DNA of 38,195 nt from assembly GCA_018820395.1 (NCBI GenBank), contig JAHJOG010000286.1:1-38195 (forward strand), in the 5' to 3' direction. The notes below the pieces were generated by a model. That model was not told where the DNA came from. It was given only the letters and a program-made list of their open reading frames with translations, and made no database searches. Position numbers and translations under genes: made by a program. This DNA is from Gammaproteobacteria bacterium. GTDB taxonomy: Bacteria > Pseudomonadota > Gammaproteobacteria > Burkholderiales > Burkholderiaceae_C. Below, piece after piece: positions 34,701-38,195 of the stretch. Each line of letters opens with the position of its first letter. Position 1 is the stretch's first letter.

Positions 34701-35552
34701 GACACCGGTGCCGGCACGATCGGCACGCCGAGCGGGCTCAAGGAGATCAACTTCTTCGTCAACGACGTCGCCTACGACAACACGGCACAGCGCGCTTACG
34801 GCGCCGACGTGCTCGGCAACGTCTGGCGCTTCGACATCAACGACGTCATCGCCCCGGCCGGCAAGGAAGCCACCCTGCTCGGCACCGCCAAAGATGGTTC
34901 CGGCAATCCGCAGCCCATCACCACGCGGCCCGAACTGGCGGAAGTCAGCGGCAGCACCATGGTGCTGGTCGCCACCGGAAAGATGCTCGCCACCGCCGAC
35001 CTGACCGACACGAGCCAGCAATCGGTCTATGCCATCAAGGACCCGTTGAGCGGCACTTCGCCCACCTATGCCAATCTGCGCACGTCGCTCAAGCGCATGC
35101 GCATGACGCAGACCGGCTCCGGTGCGTCGGCCACCCGGCAGATCGCCTGCGACGGCGCCACCGTCACCGACTGCTCGGGCAGCAACGGCTGGTACATCGA
35201 TCTGCCCGACGGCGGCGAGCGCGTCAACGTCGACATGCAGACCGTGCTGGGCACCCTGGTCTTCGCCAGCAACGTGCCGAGCAACACGCTGTGCGCCGCC
35301 GGCGGCTACAGCTGGCTGAACTACGTGAACCTCATCAACGGCGAGGCCGTCGCGACCAGCGAAGGCTCGGTCGTGTCGGTGCCCTTCTTCGACAACTCGG
35401 TGGTCGTCGGGCTGGGCCTGGTGGGCCTGCCCGACGGCACGGTGCGCGCGCTCGGCCGCGACGCGACCGGTGCGACCAGGACGTTGAGGGTACCGGTCGG
35501 CAGCCCGCCTCCGCTCGGCAAGCGCATCAGCTGGCGCGAGATCGTGCAATAG
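28797..35552 (+). CDS. pilY1: Giant PilY1/PilC-type pilus tip protein with repeat-rich insertion
   Basis: PilY1 is the tip adhesin/mechanosensor of type IV pili. Start is TTG 28797, with GAGG upstream in the pilX stop region; a signal peptide follows (about 1-28, ending PAQSA). A von Willebrand A-like domain begins at NIMLLMDTSRSM, where Asp54-Thr-Ser56-Arg-Ser58 is a MIDAS DxSxS. It is interrupted after MTTDGYWN (345-352) and resumes at LADVAQYYYVTDLRP (1431-1445). The roughly 1,080 residues between hold 24 heptads (433-600) and about 25 Cys-pair repeats (609-1338). The C-terminal PilC beta-propeller starts near RTRSHVLGDIVNSQPNFV (about 1748) and includes VYVGANDGMLHAFY and LGNVWRFDI. The propeller calcium loop (1990-1998) looks degenerate. 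At 2,251 residues it is far longer than usual relatives (roughly 1,000-1,700). Confidence 0.93.
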   Translation: MNDPKSRLRLAGLAAALLVASTHPAQSAVTDLSTVPVAGVGQAAPKPNIMLLMDTSRSMAFTHMPDELEGQQYVLPVGYRSAQCNSIYYDPNKVYGLPKNADGAYLPTPMFTSARYNAYSSADLSTTDLSARFRAFDKTTRQTFDDSANDKEQPAYYYQFVPSSDATPPPNYKTAPCTDLESNLFPNADFSQSTLSANTTGGTWKRKLVTAASGPGATDERRNFAIWYTYYRTRMAMVKSSVSLAFSPLTEKFRIGLVSVNPLNDPSNADSGVAASKYLAIDDFATTQKNAWYGKLFAQAPEGSSPAREGLARVGRHYAGKTDGINRDMTPDPVKNSCQQNFTIMTTDGYWNTAQETRGPVGLDGVTKVGQRDGLLTPKTSLDGTDASQYSHRPIWDGSTSGTRTDVNRYEQSRYQPCQSGEFFQTVSVVRRSTTQSLRRTQGLTITTSQISMSTSQTSQSTSQTTATTSNTTQQTRQRLASTQQTTRSTRQEFKTTTYTGRSTRIVEQTTTQNLQATSYTERSRTTRQQQTLQTLQSQTQTTRSTTQQRQSTSQILASTSQLRRTDSQVFRTTTQPIRSTSQNLASTTRLFERTSQLMAYNGRTEQSVAVGSCPADADTSCYTLVTGPTAVASCSPQTAAAGNNWLNRSCDAPVVTGPTPVASCSATAASGGNNYTSTSCSTSQSGPSPAASCSPQTASSSNGFLTVTCSSNNTPSTLVASCAAGTDANFVTTSCNTVTGSPTPVGSCTPANASSSNGNTTTSCGTATTTNVPAASCSPSSASSTNGYVATNCNTMTTGPTGVASCSASAASSGNNWTATTCATDATGPTLTDSCTGGTSGSFVVTSCSTSTVSPATAVASCTAQPASSANGFTATVCTPNNSAWTTSASCAPIAASSSNSFTTTQCRNLQTQAPTRVTSCTAGTSGAVTTICNTTNIPATPVASCTPSSGTTVVTCSTNNTGPTRVASCTPSSPTAGNGYTTTTCNTSNGTESPVASCTPVAPGPGNNYQETVCTPYTSTVAVPPGSCVAQSPNALNGYQTVSCPTATVTGPTPVAAGTCSNAAATSGNQYTATSCNTTSTGPTPVASCTPGTATDQTVTTCSNNNSAVTPVAAGSCTNVPAGNGNAYTATVCTNNSSTAGVQAGSCTPVSPTVLNGYKTVSCGQVNTGPTFVADGSCTPGTDANFTTTACSTTRTGPAFVAACTPGTDANFMVTSCSTNTNGPTAIDPGASCTNAAPSASNNFTSTSCVASDTTTGVSAGTCSPSAAGVKPVVTCSTASTASTPVAACTPGTDSNFLTTTCTPETSTPERVSSCSNVSPTAGNGYQTTTCSPITGQKVQTKTRTITTTYTVSGATTLDNTAASDPPQDTGWTDAPGSMCYVAPASPPVVDTTPDWHQSTTGMPSGCSAWPCLGSVDTSTALAGSINSLADVAQYYYVTDLRPNPDGATPDPWKNDVPRLGSGAEDDRAPWQHMTTFVLGLGVSGSREYRPDYKSATSGDFSKIRSYENTPALNWPVWPTSATMSPLAYNDPRSIDDFWHTAVNGRGKFFSAKDPDSVVQGLRDALAGIEGQAGAGAGAATSSLTPIAGDNQAYTGSFVTSEWTGDLQAQDINLTTGNLQTSVQWSARALLDQSVGDACDSRKIFTRNPANGAMVDFTWNTKKCGTGASAGLPQGSAQTGLPSSLQTYFNSASTLSALSQYPLMTDGSSNTADQQSAVRGANLVNYLRGQRGNEGFVSNVAGKLYRTRSHVLGDIVNSQPNFVKAPSLSYQDAGYDAFKTANAARTPMVYVGANDGMLHAFYAPSKTNDPNFAKAGQEAWAFVPNAVIANLWKLADTNYGDRHMFFVDGSPISGDVRDTASNSWKTIVVGGLGLGGKGYYALDVTDPVSPKVLWEFNQAACSGNPVGATSDCNLGYSFGRPVITKLKNGKWVVMVTSGYNNVTAGGNGRGFLFVLDAITGQIISRIDTGAGTIGTPSGLKEINFFVNDVAYDNTAQRAYGADVLGNVWRFDINDVIAPAGKEATLLGTAKDGSGNPQPITTRPELAEVSGSTMVLVATGKMLATADLTDTSQQSVYAIKDPLSGTSPTYANLRTSLKRMRMTQTGSGASATRQIACDGATVTDCSGSNGWYIDLPDGGERVNVDMQTVLGTLVFASNVPSNTLCAAGGYSWLNYVNLINGEAVATSEGSVVSVPFFDNSVVVGLGLVGLPDGTVRALGRDATGATRTLRVPVGSPPPLGKRISWREIVQ
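30093..30596 (+). repeat. 24 tandem heptad repeats (21-bp period) in PilY1
   Basis: Residues 433-600 divide without gap into 24 units of exactly seven, loosely S/T-T-S/T-Q-x-x-x. Examples are STTQSLR, TTSQISM, STSQTSQ, QTRQRLA, STSQILA, STSQLRR, TTTQPIR and STSQNLA. Position 2 is nearly always Thr or Ser and position 4 mostly Gln; hydrophobic residues, when present, fall at positions 5-6. The register never slips, which implies a structural period. The DNA units are diverged, so this is an old protein repeat and not a fresh DNA expansion. Confidence 0.9.
30621..32810 (+). repeat. About 25 cysteine-pair repeats of 25-31 residues in PilY1
   Basis: Residues about 609-1338 are tandem units of the form GPTPVASC-(12 to 17 residues)-TTSC-(short S/T/N linker). 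Long units carry ASSxNGYT-type centres (for example SPTAGNGYTTTTC) and short units carry PGTDANFxTTxC. Nearly every unit has exactly two cysteines, about 50 in total. The composition is dominated by Thr, Ser, Asn, Ala, Gly and Pro with almost no charged residues. Units 21 and 22 (about 32313-32468) are close duplicates, suggesting expansion by unequal exchange. Confidence 0.88.
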
Positions 35553-35604
35553 CGCTCACGAGCGGCGCGACAAGAAAATCACAAGGCAGCACAAGGGGAA
35601 CTCA

Positions 35605-35621
35605 CCCCGCTGCCCGCGGGG
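35605..35621 (+). terminator. Possible hairpin after pilY1
   Basis: CCCCGC and GCGGGG form a 6-bp stem with a five-base loop, about 50 bases past the pilY1 stop. No T-run follows; a second hairpin (GCACCG/CGGTGC) lies near 35650. Termination here is only possible, not clear. Confidence 0.3.
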
Positions 35622-35750
35622 ATTGCCGACACTGACCGCGGGCGTGGATCCGCACCGACTCCGGTGCGCTGGATCGATCTCCTGCGCGAGTCCGCGAAAA
35701 AGCCCCCCAGTGATAGGGCACCGCGCGGCCGCCATGCGGCATCACGAAAC

Positions 35751-35828
35751 GACTCTTGCAAGCGGCTCTGGGCGGACTCCCAGCGCTACGGAACGCCGAT
35801 CCGCGAGGCGGGCATCAAGGTCGACTGA
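35751..35828 (+). pseudogene. Possible remnant of a Bug/TctC solute-binding protein, C-terminal end only
   Basis: The plus-strand frame ending in TGA at 35826-35828 reads LWADSQRYGTPIREAGIKVD at its end. This resembles the conserved C-terminus of Bug-family (TctC) periplasmic tricarboxylate-binding proteins, which typically close with a W-x-x-x-I-R-x-A/T-G-I/V-K motif. Upstream of about 35751 the frame loses any resemblance, and there is no start codon in range. The match is short and judged by eye, so chance is possible. The rest of the 35553-35814 gap holds no gene I can support. Confidence 0.35.
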
Positions 35829-36237
35829 GCGACGCGACCGCGCTGCCGCCGGCCCGCTCTGCGGTCGGTCGGCTGTCGGCCGCGAACTTCTTGAAGCAAG
35901 GCGCCGACGCACCGTGGAACTGTGCTTGGTCGCACTTCACCACGCGCGTCGAGTTGCCCTTGTCGTTGTGGAACACGATGGCGTAGTCCGCGCGCGGGCC
36001 GCAGCTCGCGTTCCAGAACGTGCTTGTACCGGCGGTGCCATCGGACTCGCCCTGGTGGAAGGCGCGCTGGACGGTGGGGCATTTGAAACCGCTCTGGTTG
36101 ACCAACACGGCCATGAATGCGCGGCGGCCTTTTTCGGACATCGCGGCCACGCGCTCGCCGAGGCCGGCCGCACCGGCGGTGGAAGTCCAGGTCGCGCAGA
36201 GGGCGGCCAGGGTGCAGATGGCAATCGAATGCTTCAA
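35815..36237 (-). CDS. Small secreted protein with four cysteines, function unknown
   Basis: A 140-residue protein. Its N-terminus MKHSIAICTLAALCATWTST followed by AGAA is a clear Sec signal peptide with probable cleavage after AGA. The mature part of about 115 residues has four cysteines (FKCP, ASCGP, VKCDQ and APCFKKF), so two disulphides are likely. The start is TTG at 36237, supported by GGAG six bases upstream; no ATG fits. I do not recognise a domain. It is transcribed toward the pil operon from the other strand, so it is not part of that operon. Confidence 0.72.
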   Translation of the reverse strand: MKHSIAICTLAALCATWTSTAGAAGLGERVAAMSEKGRRAFMAVLVNQSGFKCPTVQRAFHQGESDGTAGTSTFWNASCGPRADYAIVFHNDKGNSTRVVKCDQAQFHGASAPCFKKFAADSRPTAERAGGSAVASLSRP

Positions 36238-36369
36238 GTCGAACTCCAGTGGCGATGTCGGAAATCATAGGCAGCCAGGGCGCCGAATGACGCGGTTCCA
36301 CGCCTCGGCAGCGCTGGAAATTTGCCGCTTATGCACGGTCCGGGCGTCCGGTGCGCCGCGCAGCGCAGT

Positions 36370-37269
36370 TCAACGCGCCATCGACGGGAGCTTCTCTTCG
36401 AGCAGCGCGATGAACGCGCGCATGGCTTCGGACTCACGGGTGCCGCGCTTGGCGATCCGATAGAACGCGAGCTCGACACCGGGGGCGGTCAGCAGATCCA
36501 CGTTCACCTCGTGCCGCTTGCAGGCCGCCATGGCGAAGGTCGGCATGACGGCCGTGCCGAAGCCGGCCTCGACCATCGAGATCAGCGTGCTGAAGAAGCT
36601 CACCGACCGCCGCTCGGCCGGGCCGATGTGCAACTTGGCCAGTTGCGCATCGATCAATTTCTGGATCGGGTTTTCCGCAGGCAACCCGATGAGGTCTGCG
36701 CTGCGCAGGGACGACCACGGCACGCGGCCGATGTCTCTTGCGGCGCCGCCTGCGGCCGTCACGCGCATGAGCCGGAAGCTCGCGACCGGCGTGCGCGCGA
36801 GTCCGGTGCTGGCCTTGAAGAAGAAGCCCAGGCCCAGGTCGGCCTCGCCGGCCATCACCGACTTCTGCACATCGTCCAGGCTCGAATCCAAGAGCCGCAC
36901 CTGAACCTGCGGCTGCTGCTCGCGGAACAGGGCCAGGAGCCTCGGCAGCAGATGCGCCGACACCAGAGGCGTCGCCGCGATGCGCAGGTTCTGCCGGGCC
37001 GCAGCGCCCAGCGCGCCGATCTCGCCGGTGACGTCGTCGAGCTCACGCAGCACCCGCTCGACCACGGGCGCAAGCCGCCGGCCTGCGGCTGTCAGATGCA
37101 CCGTGCGGGTCGTGCGGTCGAACAGGCGCACGCCCAGCTGCCGTTCCATCTCGCGCACCAGGATGCTCAGCCCGGCCTGGGTCATGTGGGTGAGTTCGGC
37201 GGCCCGGGTGAAGCTGCCGGTATGCGCGACATGCCGAAAGGCCCTCATCTGGCGGGTCGAGAGATTCAT
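36370..37269 (-). CDS. LysR-family transcriptional regulator
   Basis: A 299-residue LysR regulator of standard length. The winged helix-turn-helix is at about 18-52 (GSFTRAAELTHMTQAGLSIL, then REMERQLGVRLFDR). The effector domain follows from about 90 (LRIAATPLVSAHLLPRLLALF). It is divergent from the FAD monooxygenase gene, the usual layout for a LysR activator and its target. No Shine-Dalgarno precedes ATG 37269; instead a TAAAAT -10-like hexamer lies six bases upstream, suggesting a leaderless message overlapped by a LysR box. Confidence 0.93.
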   Translation of the reverse strand: MNLSTRQMRAFRHVAHTGSFTRAAELTHMTQAGLSILVREMERQLGVRLFDRTTRTVHLTAAGRRLAPVVERVLRELDDVTGEIGALGAAARQNLRIAATPLVSAHLLPRLLALFREQQPQVQVRLLDSSLDDVQKSVMAGEADLGLGFFFKASTGLARTPVASFRLMRVTAAGGAARDIGRVPWSSLRSADLIGLPAENPIQKLIDAQLAKLHIGPAERRSVSFFSTLISMVEAGFGTAVMPTFAMAACKRHEVNVDLLTAPGVELAFYRIAKRGTRESEAMRAFIALLEEKLPSMAR

Positions 37270-37275
37270 GTGCCA

Positions 37276-37281
37276 ATTTTA
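37276..37281 (-). promoter_or_regulatory. -10-like element of the lysR gene
   Basis: On the minus strand TAAAAT ends six bases before the lysR ATG, so transcription would begin at or next to the start codon. The LysR box overlaps its upstream end. Confidence 0.4.
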
Positions 37282-37296
37282 TGAGTGCATGTCATA
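37280..37296. promoter_or_regulatory. LysR-type binding box (T-N11-A)
   Basis: TATGAGTGCATGTCATA is a perfect TATGA-N7-TCATA inverted repeat containing the T-N11-A core. It overlaps the lysR -10-like element, which fits autoregulation, and lies about 90 bases upstream of the monooxygenase ATG, which fits activation of that gene. Confidence 0.65.
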
Positions 37297-37384
37297 TCTA
37301 AACTTCCAATATCGCGCAAATGCGGGCCCAATGGACGGCCCGACGAGACGACCCGGACGATCCGGAGACAACCGAACGAAGACC

Positions 37385-38195
37385 ATGAGCCAGCAAGACG
37401 AGATCCTCATCCTGGGCGCCGGCGTGGGCGGCCTGACCCTCGCGCTCAGCCTCCACCAGGCCGGCATCCCGTGCCGCGTGTACGAGGCCGTGCCCGAACT
37501 CAAGCCCATGGGCGTGGGCATCAACCTGCTGCCGCACGCCGTGCGCGAGCTGGCCGAACTGGGCCTGCTCGACGCTCTGGACGCGACCGCGGTGCGCACG
37601 AAAGAAGCGGTGTTCTTCACCGAGCACGGGCAGCTCGTCTTCACCGAGCCCGCCGGCATGGCCGCCGGCTACGACTGGCCCCAGTTCTCGATCCATCGTG
37701 GCGACCTGCAGACCGTGCTGCTGTCGGCCGTGCGGGAGCGGCTCGGCGCGGACAGCGTCGTCTGCAACCGGCGCTGCGTCGACGTGCAGCAGGACTCGGC
37801 GGGCGTCACGGCCTCCTTCACCGACGCTGCGGGCGCGCCCGTGGACCCGGTGCGCGGCTCGCTCGCCATCGCGTGCGACGGCATCCACTCGGTGCTGCGC
37901 AAGAAGTTCTACCCCGACGAAGGCGCACCGCGCTATTCCGGCATCAACATGTGGCGCGGCGTGACGCGCTGGAAGCCCATCCTGTCGGGCGCGAGCATGA
38001 TCCGCGCCGGCTGGCTGGCGGTCGGCAAGATGGTCATCTACCCGATCCGCGATGCGATCGATGCCGAGGGCCACCAGCTCGTGAACTGGGTGGCCGAGAT
38101 CGAGTCGGCCCAGCCGGCGCAGCGCGACTGGAGCCGGCAAGGCCGGCTCGAGGATTTCCTGCCGGCCTTCGAGCAATGGCACTTCGACTGGCTCG
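37385..38195 (+). CDS. FAD-dependent monooxygenase, 5' part (runs off window)
   Basis: The first 270 residues of a group A flavoprotein hydroxylase (UbiH/salicylate hydroxylase-like). The dinucleotide fold ILILGAGVGGLTLALSLHQAG is at about 7-27 with GxGxxG at 11-16, and the DG motif ACDGIHSVLRKKFYP lies near 162-176. FSIHRGDLQTVLL carries the usual FAD-contact Arg-Gly-Asp. The QLVNWVAEI and DYDWPQF-like segments resemble the flavin-dependent oxidoreductase subgroup that acts on aromatic acids. ATG 37385 fits the family start; only weak purines precede it. The substrate is not deducible, and the C-terminal part lies beyond the edge. Confidence 0.85.
   Translation, partial: MSQQDEILILGAGVGGLTLALSLHQAGIPCRVYEAVPELKPMGVGINLLPHAVRELAELGLLDALDATAVRTKEAVFFTEHGQLVFTEPAGMAAGYDWPQFSIHRGDLQTVLLSAVRERLGADSVVCNRRCVDVQQDSAGVTASFTDAAGAPVDPVRGSLAIACDGIHSVLRKKFYPDEGAPRYSGINMWRGVTRWKPILSGASMIRAGWLAVGKMVIYPIRDAIDAEGHQLVNWVAEIESAQPAQRDWSRQGRLEDFLPAFEQWHFDWL

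Noticed and set aside
28140..35549. A 2,469-codon open frame on the minus strand opposite pilX/pilY1
   Set aside because: Its product is an Arg/Ala/Gly/Val-rich sequence without domains, and it mirrors the high third-position GC of pilY1. The plus-strand frame has a signal peptide, VWA and PilC propeller.
35640..35665. Transposon-like terminal repeat around GCACCG/CGGTGC
   Set aside because: It is a single short hairpin with no partner repeat, target-site duplication or transposase.

Overview
The window is very GC-rich, almost fully coding DNA from a beta-proteobacterium. Gene content points to Burkholderiales, most likely Comamonadaceae and Variovorax-like: an aerobic phenylacetate operon under a TetR regulator, the giant 1,614-residue NAD-glutamate dehydrogenase, PPK2, an RNase AM/YciO/site-2 protease/TrpS cluster, and a minor-pilin/PilY1 cluster. 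The family assignment is inference from protein character and gene order; no rRNA or other marker is present. I see no tRNA, rRNA, insertion sequence, prophage or CRISPR array.

Region 1 (1-6485, minus strand) is a phenylacetate (paa) catabolic operon. In transcription order it runs tetR (paaR-like), a promoter with a TetR-type operator, paaG, paaI, paaK, paaA, paaB, paaC, paaD and the start of paaE. PaaK makes phenylacetyl-CoA, PaaABCDE epoxidises the ring, PaaG isomerises the epoxide to the oxepin, and PaaI hydrolyses dead-end thioesters. The left edge is odd: paaE runs in frame into a second, diverged piece of paaD.

Region 2 (6646-9908) carries a PHB-depolymerase-family esterase and a PPK2 polyphosphate kinase on the minus strand, then a CorA/ZntB-type transporter on the plus strand. 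Region 3 (9946-14452, plus) is a housekeeping cluster: RNase AM/TrpH-type PHP phosphoesterase, EamA exporter, YciO/Sua5-like protein, site-2 protease and trpS. Several of these genes have a -10-like hexamer only 6-10 bases before the start codon and no Shine-Dalgarno, so they look (nearly) leaderless. Region 4 (14516-16681) is a convergent NarL-type response regulator and membrane histidine kinase separated by a bidirectional terminator. Region 5 (16910-22274, minus) holds the large NAD-GDH, whose ribosome-binding site can be locked in a 12-bp hairpin, and an unknown 134-aa protein. Region 6 (22559-25204) has an M20D amidohydrolase, an exported SRPBCC protein and a flavin-reductase-like protein.

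Region 7 (25444-35552, plus) is the most striking: a tightly overlapped type IV pilus operon pilE-fimT-pilV-pilW-pilX-pilY1. PilY1 is 2,251 residues long because roughly 1,080 residues are inserted inside its von Willebrand A domain. The insert contains 24 uninterrupted Thr/Ser/Gln heptads followed by about 25 cysteine-pair repeats of 25-31 residues. This looks like a long, disulphide-rich stalk or adhesin grafted onto the pilus-tip protein, and it is the best candidate for something undescribed.

Region 8 (35553-38195) contains what may be a remnant of a Bug/TctC solute-binding protein, a small secreted cysteine-containing protein, and a LysR regulator divergent from a truncated FAD monooxygenase with a good LysR box between them.
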